Origin: Nocardioides sp. SYSU D00038
GTDB lineage: Bacteria; Actinomycetota; Actinomycetes; Propionibacteriales; Nocardioidaceae
Assembly (NCBI RefSeq): GCF_016924665.1
Contig: NZ_JAFFJT010000016.1
Coordinates: 62,001-126,000, forward strand
DNA length: 64,000 nt
Direction of reading: 5' to 3'
The translations under genes were made by a program, and so were the position numbers. Positions 36,678-45,024 of the stretch are shown one piece after another. The notes below the pieces were generated by a model. That model was given only the letters and a program-made list of their open reading frames with translations. It was not told the origin of the DNA and searched no databases. The first letter of the stretch is position 1; each line of letters opens with the position of its first letter.

Positions 36678-38224
36678 GCCGGGACCTCCGCGCCGGTCGT
36701 GGTCGGGTTGGGGTCGGTGCCGGCGGCGTTGGTCGCGGCCCGCATGACGTTCTCGGGGGTCGCGTCGTCGCGGGCGATGTCGGCGGTGATCCGGCCCTCG
36801 CACACCACGAGCACGCGGTCGGCCATGCCGAGCACCTCGGGGAGCTCGGAGGAGATCATCAGGATCGCGAGGCCCTGGCCGGCGAGGTCCGAGAGCAGGC
36901 GGTGCACCTCGGACTTGGTGCCGACGTCGATGCCGCGGGTGGGCTCGTCGATGATCAGCAGCGTCGGCTCGGTGGCCAGCCACTTGGCGATGACGACCTT
37001 CTGCTGGTTGCCGCCGCTCATGGTGGCGGCGTTCATGTCGAGCGCGCTGGTCTTGACCTCGAGCCGTCCGGCCCACGGGCGGGCGGCACGGTTCTCCGCC
37101 CGGCCCGTGAGCAGGCCCGCCGTCGTCAGGCCCCGGCGGATCACGCCGGCGACGTTGCGGGCCACGGACGCCTCGGTGACGAGACCCTGCTTGCGTCGGT
37201 CCTCGGGGACGAAGGCCATGCCGGCGCGGATCGCCGCGCGGGGGTTGCGCGGGGGCACTCGCTTGCCGAGCAGCTCGACGCTGCCGTCGTCGTAGGCGTC
37301 GACGCCGAAGACCGCGCGTGCGATCTCGGAGCGGCCGGCGCCCACCAGGCCCGCGAGCGCGACGATCTCGCCGGCGCGCACCTGGAAGCTGACGTCGTGG
37401 AAGACGCCCGCGGTGCTCAGGCCGCGCACGTCGAGCACGACGTCGCCGATCTCGGCCGGGGTCTTGGGGAACAGCTCGCTGACCTCGCGGCCGACCATCT
37501 CGGCGACCAGCTGGTCGACGGTGGTCTCGGCGATCGCCTTGGTGGAGACGTAGGAGCCGTCGCGCATCACCGTGACGGTGTCGCAGAGGTCGAAGACCTC
37601 CTCGAAGCGGTGGGAGATGAAGACCAGGGCGCGGCCCTCGTCACGCAGGCTGCGCGCGACCGCGAACAGGCGCTCGACCTCGACGCCGCTGAGGGCGGCG
37701 GTCGGCTCGTCCATGATGAGCAGGCTCGCGTCGAGCGAGATGGCCTTGGCGATCTCGATGATCTGCTGGTCGGCGATCGAGAGGCCGCGGGCGGGACGGC
37801 GCGGGTCGATGTGGACGCCGAGGCGCGCGAAGAGGCCCTCGGCCTCGGCGTGCATCCGGGCCCGGTCGATCCGGCGGCCGCTGCCCAGGGGCTGGCGGCC
37901 CATGAAGATGTTCTCGGTGACCGAGAGGTCCGGGAACAGGGTGGGCTCCTGGTAGATGACCGCGATGCCGGCGGCCTTGGACTCGGCGGTCGACCCGAAG
38001 TCGACCGGCTGGCCCTGGAACAGGAACTCGCCGGAGTCGCGGCGGTAGACGCCGGCGACGATCTTGACGAGCGTGGACTTGCCGGCGCCGTTCTCGCCCA
38101 CGAGGGCGTGGATCGAGCCGGGTCGCACCCGCAGGCTGCCCGAGCGCAGCGCCGCCACGGCCCCGAAGGACTTGGTGACGTCGTCGAGCACCAGGGTCTC
38201 CGCCTGGGCCGCGTGGTCGGTCAT
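36674..38224 (-). CDS. rhaT: rhamnose ABC transporter ATP-binding protein (two ATPase domains)
   Basis: A 516-aa sugar ABC ATPase of the RbsA/MglA/XylG type with two nucleotide-binding halves. Half 1 has Walker A GENGAGKST (43-51), a degenerate signature LSIADQQ, and Walker B LLIMDEPTAAL. Half 2 has the usual altered Walker A (LVGAGRSE), a full signature MSGGNQQKVVIAKW and Walker B LLIIDEPTRGID. It is the first gene of the long rhamnose operon. A promoter and an operator lie in the 217-bp gap to the divergent LacI gene. Confidence 0.92.
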   Translation of the reverse strand: MTDHAAQAETLVLDDVTKSFGAVAALRSGSLRVRPGSIHALVGENGAGKSTLVKIVAGVYRRDSGEFLFQGQPVDFGSTAESKAAGIAVIYQEPTLFPDLSVTENIFMGRQPLGSGRRIDRARMHAEAEGLFARLGVHIDPRRPARGLSIADQQIIEIAKAISLDASLLIMDEPTAALSGVEVERLFAVARSLRDEGRALVFISHRFEEVFDLCDTVTVMRDGSYVSTKAIAETTVDQLVAEMVGREVSELFPKTPAEIGDVVLDVRGLSTAGVFHDVSFQVRAGEIVALAGLVGAGRSEIARAVFGVDAYDDGSVELLGKRVPPRNPRAAIRAGMAFVPEDRRKQGLVTEASVARNVAGVIRRGLTTAGLLTGRAENRAARPWAGRLEVKTSALDMNAATMSGGNQQKVVIAKWLATEPTLLIIDEPTRGIDVGTKSEVHRLLSDLAGQGLAILMISSELPEVLGMADRVLVVCEGRITADIARDDATPENVMRAATNAAGTDPNPTTTGAEVPA

Positions 38225-38254
38225 GCGTTGGTCTCCATCTGGTCGTCGGAGGAT

Positions 38255-38268
38255 TTGAAAGGTTTCAA
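38255..38268. promoter_or_regulatory. LacI-type operator upstream of the rhamnose operon
   Basis: TTGAAAGGTTTCAA has perfect 6-bp arms around GG. It is the best of three related sites in the window and lies between the promoter and the first gene (rhaT). Confidence 0.7.
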
Positions 38269-38280
38269 CCCGACGGCGTC

Positions 38281-38310
38281 ACGGTAGGTGACCGCGATCA
38301 CAGCCGTCAA
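38281..38310 (-). promoter_or_regulatory. candidate promoter of the rhamnose operon
   Basis: On the minus strand TTGACG (38310-38305) and TACCGT (38286-38281) are spaced by 18 bp. The operator starts 12 bp downstream of the -10, overlapping the expected start of transcription. Confidence 0.5.
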
Positions 38311-38385
38311 GTAACGATTCCGAAATCTTGCCTCGGCGTCCACCCAGCGACGCTCCCACCCGCCCACCCGGACGTGCCCTACGCT

Positions 38386-38403
38386 GTGTGCGACGTTTCA
38401 CAC
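38386..38403. promoter_or_regulatory. possible autoregulatory site of the LacI gene
   Basis: GTGTGCGACGTTTCACAC is an 18-bp palindrome with two mismatched pairs and shares the CGTTTCA half with the rhamnosidase operators. It ends 38 bp before the ATG of the regulator. Confidence 0.4.
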
Positions 38404-38441
38404 GACCCGCAGACCCGCAGGTCAGAGAGGGGGTTCCCGTG

Positions 38442-39455
38442 ATGGTCGACGGTGCCCGGGCGTCCGTGAAGGACGTCGCAGCAGCAGCAGGGGTCTCCCT
38501 CGGCACGGTCTCGAACGTCCTCAACCGCCCCGACCGGGTCAGCGCCTCGACCCGGGCCCGGGTCGAGCAGGCGATGCGCGACCTGGGCTTCGTGCGCAAC
38601 GAGTCGGCGCGCCAGCTGCGCGCCGGCAGCAGCCGGCTGCTGGCCTACGTGATGCTCGACGTCTCGAACCCGTTCTTCACCGACGTCGCCCGGGGCATCG
38701 AGCAGGCGACGTCCGACCGCGACCTGTCGCTGTTCCTCTGCACCAGCGACAACGACGCCGCGCGCGAGGCCGGGCACCTCTCCCGTCTGCAGCAGCAGCG
38801 GGTGCAGGGCATCCTCGTCACGCCGGTCGACCCGTGGTCGCCGCTGCTCGACGAGATCCAGCGCAACACCCCGCTGGTGATCGTCGACCGCACCCGCGGC
38901 GACCAGAGCTTCTGCTCCGCGGCCGCCGACGACGTCGAGGGCGGCCGGCTCGCCGTCGAGCACCTCATCGACCGCGGCCACTCCCGGGTCGCCTACGTCG
39001 GCGGGCCCGACACCCTCGGCCAGGTGCGCGAGCGGCTGGAGGGCGGCCGCCGGGCCTGGGCCGACGCCGGGCTCGACCCCGACGCCCTGGTGCACGTCAG
39101 CACCGCCGGGCTCAACTTCGCCGACGGCCGCGCCGCCGGGGAGCGGCTGGCCGGGATGCCGTCGCGCACCCGCCCGACCGCGGCGTACTGCGCCAACGAC
39201 CTGATCGCGCTCGGCCTGCTGCAGCAGGCGATCCTCTCCGGCCAACGGGTGCCCGAGGACCTCGCGATCGTCGGCTTCGACGACATCGACTTCGCCGCCG
39301 CGGCCGCCGTACCGCTCACCTCGGTGCGCCAGCCCCGACGCGAGCTCGGCCGGGCCGCCGCCCGCCTGCTCGTCGACGAGGCCACCAACCCCGAGCACGT
39401 CCACGAGCAGCTCACCTTCACCCCCGAGCTGGTCGCCCGCGCCTCCACGCGCTGA
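38442..39455 (+). CDS. LacI family transcriptional regulator (probable rhamnose repressor)
   Basis: A 337-aa LacI/GalR-type regulator. The N-terminal HTH is SVKDVAAAAGVSLGTVSNVL (residues 8-27), followed by a hinge (ESARQLRAGSS) and a periplasmic-binding-protein-like effector domain (VMLDVSNPFFTDVARGIEQA, GFDDIDFAAAAAVPLTSVRQP). The ATG at 38442 follows GAGAGGGGG. Its place at the head of the divergent rhamnose operon, and LacI-type sites before that operon and both rhamnosidases, point to control of rhamnose use. The ligand is probably rhamnose or a pathway intermediate. Its 3' end overlaps the convergent hydrolase gene by 38 bp. Confidence 0.9.
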   Translation: MVDGARASVKDVAAAAGVSLGTVSNVLNRPDRVSASTRARVEQAMRDLGFVRNESARQLRAGSSRLLAYVMLDVSNPFFTDVARGIEQATSDRDLSLFLCTSDNDAAREAGHLSRLQQQRVQGILVTPVDPWSPLLDEIQRNTPLVIVDRTRGDQSFCSAAADDVEGGRLAVEHLIDRGHSRVAYVGGPDTLGQVRERLEGGRRAWADAGLDPDALVHVSTAGLNFADGRAAGERLAGMPSRTRPTAAYCANDLIALGLLQQAILSGQRVPEDLAIVGFDDIDFAAAAAVPLTSVRQPRRELGRAAARLLVDEATNPEHVHEQLTFTPELVARASTR

Positions 39456-41376
39456 CCCGTCCGCGCCGAGTCAGAGACCCCGGGACCGTGAGCTCGGAGG
39501 GGTGCTTCGGGCCGGTGTGGACGGTCAGCACGCTGAGCATCCCGGCGGCGAGCGCGAGGTTGGGCAGCAGGTGGGGGACGTCGAAGGCCTGGATCGAGAC
39601 GCGCAGCCGGTGGCCGCGCTTGATCTTGGCGGCGGTCGGGAAGATCTCGACGTCGACCGGTGCGATCTCGCCGCGCCGGAGCTTCTTCTGCGCGGCCCGG
39701 GTGAACGGGTGGAAGGGCTGGAGCACCTTGCCGTCGAGGTAGCGGGTGCGGCGCTTGTCGAGGGCCCGGTGCGAGAGCACCTGCCACCCGCCGGTGATCC
39801 GGTCGACGGTGCCGTCGGGCGCGACGTCGGACACCGAGACCGACAACATCCCGTCGCCCCCGGCGCTGGAGGTGTAGAGCCGGGCGTTGATCGGGCCCTG
39901 GAAGCGCAGCGGCTTGCGCAGCGGCTCGGTCTGGAAGACCACGCCGAGGCGGTCGTTGACCGCGTTGTCCTTGAAGCAGGGCAGCTGCGGGAGCACCGCG
40001 TTGGGCAGCCCGGCGGTCCACTGGTTGGTCGAGCGGGTGCACAGGCCCTGCACCGGGATCGGCAGCACCTTGGCGGTGCCGGCGGAGGTGCGGCCCTCGG
40101 TGAGCAGGCCCTTCGCGCCGCCGGTCGTCGACCGGCCGGAGAGCCGGAACGAGCGGGCGCGCTGCTTGCCGATCCACCGGTGCGAGGTGCGCCACCGGCC
40201 GGTGCCGATCTCGTGGTAGGTCAGCGGCTTGATGTCGCGGTGGAGGGTGGGGTCCTTGACGCCGCGCACGTAGCGGTCGAACCAGCGCAGCTGCACCTCG
40301 CTGAGCGACCCGAGCCCGGCGCGGCCGAACTCCGCGCCGCCGCTCGCCTGCAGGTGGTCCCACGGGCCGACCACCAGCTTCACCGGCACCTTGCGGTTGC
40401 GGAGGTTCTCGAAGATCAGCGGGGTGCCGCGCTGGAACAGGTCGTACTCGCCGCTGACCAGGAACGTCGGCACCGTGATCCGCCGGGCGAACCGCATCGG
40501 CGTCCGCTCGGCGTAGAACGGGCCGTCGTAGGCGGTCTTGCCGCCGAGCACCGCGTCGACGAGCAGCGCGGCCGTTACCGTGCCGGCCGAGACCAGGTGG
40601 GCGAGCAGCGCCCCGAGGCCGGAGGCGGGGTTGCTGGCGGTGACCGCCGGCGGGATCAGCCCGGCACCGGTGACCAGCCCCAACCAGAGCGGCATGAACC
40701 CGACGTCGAGCTGGCCGCCCGACGCGACGACGTCGCGGTAGACGTCGGCGCCCGGGACCTGCGGGAAGATCGCACGCAGTCCCCTCGGGTGCTGGCCGGC
40801 GGCCAGCACCTGGCTGATCCCCATGTAGGACGGGCCGTTCATCCCGACCCGGCCGTTGCTCCACGGCCGCGCCGACGACGAGGCCCACTCCACGACCTCC
40901 TTGGCGTCCTTGGCCTCGCGGGGACCGAGCACGTCCCAGGTGCCCTCGGAGCTGCCGGTGCCGCGCGCGTCGACCGTGAGGTGGGCGTAGCCGCGGCGCA
41001 CCAGGTACGCCGAGTCGGCGCCGCCGAGGCCGCCCGCGCGGCCCAGCAGCGACTTGTTGTAGGCGGTGATGGTGATGATCACCGGGTGCCGTCCCGGCAC
41101 CGGCTTGCCGTCCGCCCCGGCCGGCAGCCGGAGGTCGGCGCGCAGGAGCTTGCCGTCGGAGGTGGGGATCGCCAGGTCGGACTGGGTGGCCACCCCGGCG
41201 TACGTCGCCGGGCGGGGTCGCCAGGTGCGGGCGGGGGCCGCGGGCGCCGCGGCGCGGCTCGGGCCGGCGGTCGCTGCGGTGGGGGCCGTCGCGCTCGCGG
41301 TCGGCGCGGTGAGGGCCAGTCCGCTCGCCGCGAGGGCGAGCACGGTGGAGACGGCTGCGAGGCGGGCGCGGGTCAC
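39418..41376 (-). CDS. secreted CocE/NonD (X-Pro dipeptidyl-peptidase S15-like) hydrolase
   Basis: A 652-aa exported alpha/beta hydrolase. The signal peptide covers about residues 1-29, from GTG 41376 with GGAAGGA upstream. The S15 domain has GYAHLTVDARGTGSSEGTWD and the nucleophile motif GMNGPSYMG. FLVSGEYDLFQRG provides the Asp region and VGPWDH the His. The C-terminal jelly-roll (PIPVQGLCTRSTNQW onward) is the usual S15-C domain. Substrates of relatives include acyl esters (cocaine esterase), beta-lactams and X-Pro peptides. It might deacylate plant glycans, given the rhamnosidases nearby, but this is a guess. Confidence 0.87.
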   Translation of the reverse strand: MTRARLAAVSTVLALAASGLALTAPTASATAPTAATAGPSRAAAPAAPARTWRPRPATYAGVATQSDLAIPTSDGKLLRADLRLPAGADGKPVPGRHPVIITITAYNKSLLGRAGGLGGADSAYLVRRGYAHLTVDARGTGSSEGTWDVLGPREAKDAKEVVEWASSSARPWSNGRVGMNGPSYMGISQVLAAGQHPRGLRAIFPQVPGADVYRDVVASGGQLDVGFMPLWLGLVTGAGLIPPAVTASNPASGLGALLAHLVSAGTVTAALLVDAVLGGKTAYDGPFYAERTPMRFARRITVPTFLVSGEYDLFQRGTPLIFENLRNRKVPVKLVVGPWDHLQASGGAEFGRAGLGSLSEVQLRWFDRYVRGVKDPTLHRDIKPLTYHEIGTGRWRTSHRWIGKQRARSFRLSGRSTTGGAKGLLTEGRTSAGTAKVLPIPVQGLCTRSTNQWTAGLPNAVLPQLPCFKDNAVNDRLGVVFQTEPLRKPLRFQGPINARLYTSSAGGDGMLSVSVSDVAPDGTVDRITGGWQVLSHRALDKRRTRYLDGKVLQPFHPFTRAAQKKLRRGEIAPVDVEIFPTAAKIKRGHRLRVSIQAFDVPHLLPNLALAAGMLSVLTVHTGPKHPSELTVPGSLTRRGRVSAWRRGRPARG

Positions 41377-41458
41377 GGGCGGTCCTTCCGGAGGGGATCA
41401 CCCGTCCAACGGCCACCCGGCGGCCGAGGTCACCGTGGTGTGACCCACGCCACAGGGG

Positions 41459-42925
41459 TCACTCCCCTGCGCCGGACTCCGGGCTCGACGGCGGACCGGC
41501 CGCGGGGGACGACGCGGGCGGCGAGGACGGCGGCGAGGAGGGGGTCGCCGGCGCTGAGGGCCGGACCGGGGGGCTCGAGGGCTGCGTCGGCGGCTGGCCC
41601 GACGACTGGCCCGACGGACTGGACGGCTGGGGCGGCGTCGCCGGCGGCGTCGACGGGGTGGACGGCGGGGACGGCGGCGGCGAGGACGGCGTCACGGGCG
41701 GTGTGGTCGCCCCGTCGCCCGCAGCGAGCGGCGCGGACGCCCCCGCCAGGTTGCCGTCGCCCGCCGGCACGTGCACCCGGTAGGTGCCCCGGGCCGGCGC
41801 CGGGACGTCGAGGGCGAACCGACCCTCGGCGTCGGTGACCGTGGTGGCGACCGGTTGCCAGGCGCCGCTGCGGTGCAGCCGCACCGGGACCCCCGCCCGG
41901 GCGGGTGCGACGGTGCCGGTGATCCGGCCGTCGGCCCACGTCGCCTCCACCCGCCGGGCGACGTCGACGACCAGCGGCGCCGACGTGCTGCCCTCGGCGA
42001 GCGGCCGGTCGACGAAGCGCCACCGGTACTCGGTGCGCCGGGGCGGCTGCACGTGCACCGACGGGACCACGCCGACGGCGTCCGCCACCCGGATCGGCGT
42101 CCAGGCGGTCTCGCCCCAGGCCCGGCGCTCGAGGATGACGGTGGCGAACGGCAGCGAGCCGCCGTGGACCTCCAGCCCGCCGTCGACCCGCACCTCCTCG
42201 CCCGCGGTCACGGCGGCCCGGGTGCTGGCGATGCCGAGGGTGGTGCGCAGGCCCTCGAGGTCGTAGGTGGTGCCGTCGAGCGTGAACGCGTCGACGTTGA
42301 ACGGGCGACCGTCGCAGCCGAAGCCGATCGTCCACATGCCCGGCCCGTCGCCGCCGCGCAGCGCCGTGAACGTCGCGACGGCGAGCGGCGTGTCGGGGCC
42401 GGCGGCGAGGACCCGGCCGGTGCCGACGTCGTAGAGGGTCCAGCGGTAGGCCAGCGCGCCGGCGTCGACCCGCTGCCAGGCACCGGCGCCGACCGCGAGG
42501 TCGGCCCGGCCGAACCAGACCCTGTCGGTGCCGCGGTCGGCGGGCGCCTGGTAGCCGACGTAGGCGACGCCGGTGGTGCCCTGCTCGGCGTGCACCGAGA
42601 GGCTCGCGCCCGGGCCGCGCACCGAGGAGACGTAGCTGAGCGCGCCCATCGCGCTGCCGCCGGCGAGGTCGTACTTCAGGCTGCGCGCCCCCAGGGGCGG
42701 CGTGCCGGGACCCTGCGAGACGTACGGCTGCACGACCTCGGTGCCGCGGTCGTGCAGCGAGGCGCAGCCGACGTGGGAGAGGCCCGCGGTCAGCGGCGAG
42801 GGGAACGCCGTGCCGCGCACGACGACCGGCCCCTCGGCCCCGGCGGGCGCGGTCAGGGAGAGGACCACGGCGGCCCCCAGGGTGGCCGCCGTGGCGGCCC
42901 AGCTGCGCTGCATCGTTCCTGCCAT
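41459..42925 (-). CDS. secreted protein with Pro/Ser-rich C-terminal tail, unknown function
   Basis: A 488-aa protein from ATG 42925 with a signal peptide (MAGTMQRSWAATAATLGAA, cleavage near APAGAEG). Residues about 35-230 form a beta-rich domain (ARSLKYDLAGGSAMGALSYV, MWTIGFGCDGRPFNVDAFTL). Ig/carboxypeptidase-regulatory-like modules follow, including TVTDAEGRFALDVPAPARG. From about 405 to the end the sequence is almost only Pro, Ser and Thr, typical of a cell-wall-spanning or glycosylated linker. No sorting signal or transmembrane anchor follows it. I do not recognise an enzyme domain. Confidence 0.65.
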   Translation of the reverse strand: MAGTMQRSWAATAATLGAAVVLSLTAPAGAEGPVVVRGTAFPSPLTAGLSHVGCASLHDRGTEVVQPYVSQGPGTPPLGARSLKYDLAGGSAMGALSYVSSVRGPGASLSVHAEQGTTGVAYVGYQAPADRGTDRVWFGRADLAVGAGAWQRVDAGALAYRWTLYDVGTGRVLAAGPDTPLAVATFTALRGGDGPGMWTIGFGCDGRPFNVDAFTLDGTTYDLEGLRTTLGIASTRAAVTAGEEVRVDGGLEVHGGSLPFATVILERRAWGETAWTPIRVADAVGVVPSVHVQPPRRTEYRWRFVDRPLAEGSTSAPLVVDVARRVEATWADGRITGTVAPARAGVPVRLHRSGAWQPVATTVTDAEGRFALDVPAPARGTYRVHVPAGDGNLAGASAPLAAGDGATTPPVTPSSPPPSPPSTPSTPPATPPQPSSPSGQSSGQPPTQPSSPPVRPSAPATPSSPPSSPPASSPAAGPPSSPESGAGE

Positions 42926-42996
42926 CCATGCGCTCCCCGGCAGGGGAGACGTCCACGAGGTATGAGGCTCCATCCCACACCGGGTGGCCGGGTGGA

Positions 42997-44361
42997 TCAA
43001 GAGGGCCGGGCCGCGTTCACCTGAGGTTCTGCTAAGGATTGCTGGGGTTCCGCCACCGGCAGCGTCAGGGCTGTCACGTCAGCGGCGTCAGCGGTGCCGG
43101 CGTCCTCGGCGTCCTCGGCGTCCTCGGGCCGGCGCTCGAGGTGGCGCACGTCGTGGTTGAGCAGCGAGGCGAGCACGCTGGCCGCGATCACCGCCGCCAC
43201 CACGGCGAGCCAGGCGCGGTAGCCGACCACCTCGGCGACCGGACCGGTGAGCGCCAGGCCGACCGGCCGGGCGACGTAGGAGCCGACCATGTCGAAGGAG
43301 TAGACCCGGGCCAGCTTGTCGGGCCGCACGTTCTCCTGGATCGAGAGGTCCCAGCCCACGCTGAAGATCTCCAGCCCGAACCCGTGCAGGAAGGCCCCGA
43401 GGAGCACCAAGGTCAGGGAGTCGGACACCGCGATCGCGAGCGGGAACGCCGCGGTCAGCGCCAGGAACCAGGTGCCGACGTGGAGCGCGCGCCGGGGTCG
43501 CCAGCGCACGGTGACCAGTCCGCCGACGACGAACCCGGTCATCATCGCGGCCAGCGCGTAGCCCCAGGCCGCTCGCCCGATCTCGTCGCCGACCACGATC
43601 GGGCCCAGCACGCCCTGGGCCCCGCCGTAGAAGAGGTGGTAGAGCATCGCCTGGAGGAGGAGCAGCCACAGCCAGGTGTGCCGGACGACCTCGCGGAAGC
43701 CCTCCGCCACGTCGCGGCGCAGCGAGCCGCCGGCGACGGGCTCGGTCGCCGCCGGCACCCGCACCCGTCCGAACGCCACGGCCGCGGCCAGGAAGGTCGC
43801 CGCGTCCACCGCGAGCGCCCAGCCGCTGCCGACGCCCACGACGAGCAGCCCGGCCGCGCCGGAGCCGAGGATGACGGCGGTGTTCTGGGCCAGCCGCCGC
43901 CAGACCACGGCCTGGCGGAGCAGACCCGGTGGCACGGTCTGGGGCGTGATCGCGGCCGAGCTCGGGCCGCCGAGGGCGCCGAGCGCCCCGATCAGCATGC
44001 CGACCCCGGCGAGCAGCCAGACCGTGGCGGCGTCGGTCACCAGGAGGAACGCCGCGGTGCCCTGCGCCAGCCCCGCCCCCACCATCGACAGCTGCATCAC
44101 CGTGCGCCGCTCGAACCGGTCGCCCAGCACGCCGCCGAAGAGCACCATCAGCACGTCGGCCAGCGCGTAGAGACCCACCACCACGCCGAGGTCGGTGGCG
44201 TCGCCGCCGAGGTCGAGCACCGCGAAGGCCAGGGCGACCGGGGCGATGCCGTTGCCGAGGCTGTTGACGGCGGCGCCGGCGACCAGCCAGCGGAACGGCG
44301 CGTGGCGCAGGGCGCTGTCGGGCCGGGTGGGCGCGACGGACGTCGGTGTCGGGCTCGGCAT
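42997..44361 (-). CDS. MFS transporter (12-TM, efflux-like)
   Basis: A 454-aa major facilitator with about 12 hydrophobic helices. LGDRFERRTVMQL is the motif A loop between helices 2 and 3. LGGPSSAAITPQTVPPGLL and DLSIQENVRPDKLARVYSFD are typical of the Enterobactin-exporter-like (EntS/MFS_3) family. The C-terminal tail is acidic (EDAEDAEDAG). The ATG at 44361 is used; codons further upstream run into the regulator's promoter. It is divergent from a MarR gene with a palindrome between them, so it is likely a drug or metabolite exporter under that regulator. Confidence 0.87.
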   Translation of the reverse strand: MPSPTPTSVAPTRPDSALRHAPFRWLVAGAAVNSLGNGIAPVALAFAVLDLGGDATDLGVVVGLYALADVLMVLFGGVLGDRFERRTVMQLSMVGAGLAQGTAAFLLVTDAATVWLLAGVGMLIGALGALGGPSSAAITPQTVPPGLLRQAVVWRRLAQNTAVILGSGAAGLLVVGVGSGWALAVDAATFLAAAVAFGRVRVPAATEPVAGGSLRRDVAEGFREVVRHTWLWLLLLQAMLYHLFYGGAQGVLGPIVVGDEIGRAAWGYALAAMMTGFVVGGLVTVRWRPRRALHVGTWFLALTAAFPLAIAVSDSLTLVLLGAFLHGFGLEIFSVGWDLSIQENVRPDKLARVYSFDMVGSYVARPVGLALTGPVAEVVGYRAWLAVVAAVIAASVLASLLNHDVRHLERRPEDAEDAEDAGTADAADVTALTLPVAEPQQSLAEPQVNAARPS

Positions 44362-44383
44362 GGCTTGGAAGATACTTCGTCGC

Positions 44384-44394
44384 CTAATTATTAG
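44384..44394. promoter_or_regulatory. palindrome in the MFS/marR divergent promoter region
   Basis: CTAATTATTAG is a perfect 11-bp palindrome in an AT-rich island, unusual in this DNA. It lies 23 bp from the MFS start and 37 bp from the MarR start, the expected place for a MarR operator overlapping both promoters. Confidence 0.5.
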
Positions 44395-44430
44395 CAAGCC
44401 GAAATGTCAGGGCGGCGTAGGGTCTGCCTC

Positions 44431-44946
44431 GTGAGCCCGCAGCCGGAGGACTTCGCCGACCGCCACGTCGCGCGCTGGCGCGACCACTGGATCGACATCC
44501 CGTTCGAGGACGACGTCGAGGCCATGGTGGTGCGGATCAACCAGGTGCACCGCTACCTCAAGGCCAACACGCAGAAGGCGCTCGCCGAGCTGGGCCTGCA
44601 GGACTCGGAGTACGACACCCTGCACCACCTGATGATCCGCGACACCCCCGGTCGCGCCGCACCCACCGAGCTGGCGCGCGTCCTCGGCGTCACCGGGGCC
44701 GGCATGACCAGCCGGCTCGACGCCCTGGAGCGACGGGGCTGGGTGCAGCGCACCCCGGCGGTCGACGACCGCCGACGGGTCGACATCGAGGTGACCAAGG
44801 CGGGGGTGGAGATCTGGCGGCGGGCGATGCGCCGCCGAGGCGACTCCGAGGACGAGCTCGCCACCGCGCTCTCGGCCGCCGAGCTGCGCTCGGTCAACAA
44901 GCTGCTCAAGAAGCTCACGCTGCGGATCGAGGCGCAGCAGGACTGA
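44431..44946 (+). CDS. MarR family transcriptional regulator
   Basis: A 171-aa winged-helix regulator. TELARVLGVTGAGMTSRLDALERRGWVQRT is split across the recognition helix and wing, with VDDRRRVDIEVTKAG as the wing hairpin. The GTG at 44431 is preferred over ATG 44404, because the latter lies only 10 bp after the palindrome that should overlap the promoter. It likely represses the divergent MFS exporter and itself. The inducer is unknown. Confidence 0.88.
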   Translation: MSPQPEDFADRHVARWRDHWIDIPFEDDVEAMVVRINQVHRYLKANTQKALAELGLQDSEYDTLHHLMIRDTPGRAAPTELARVLGVTGAGMTSRLDALERRGWVQRTPAVDDRRRVDIEVTKAGVEIWRRAMRRRGDSEDELATALSAAELRSVNKLLKKLTLRIEAQQD

Positions 44947-44958
44947 GCGGCCGAGACG

Positions 44959-44984
44959 GTCCGGCGGCGCTGCGCCGGCCGGAC
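44959..44984. terminator. bidirectional terminator hairpin
   Basis: GTCCGGCGGCG, loop CTG and CGCCGGCCGGAC form a strong stem with one bulged G. It lies between the converging marR and rhamnosidase 2 genes. Confidence 0.65.
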
Positions 44985-45024
44985 GCCCTCCCTCTCACCG
45001 CAGGACGTCCGACCGGCGCGTTCC

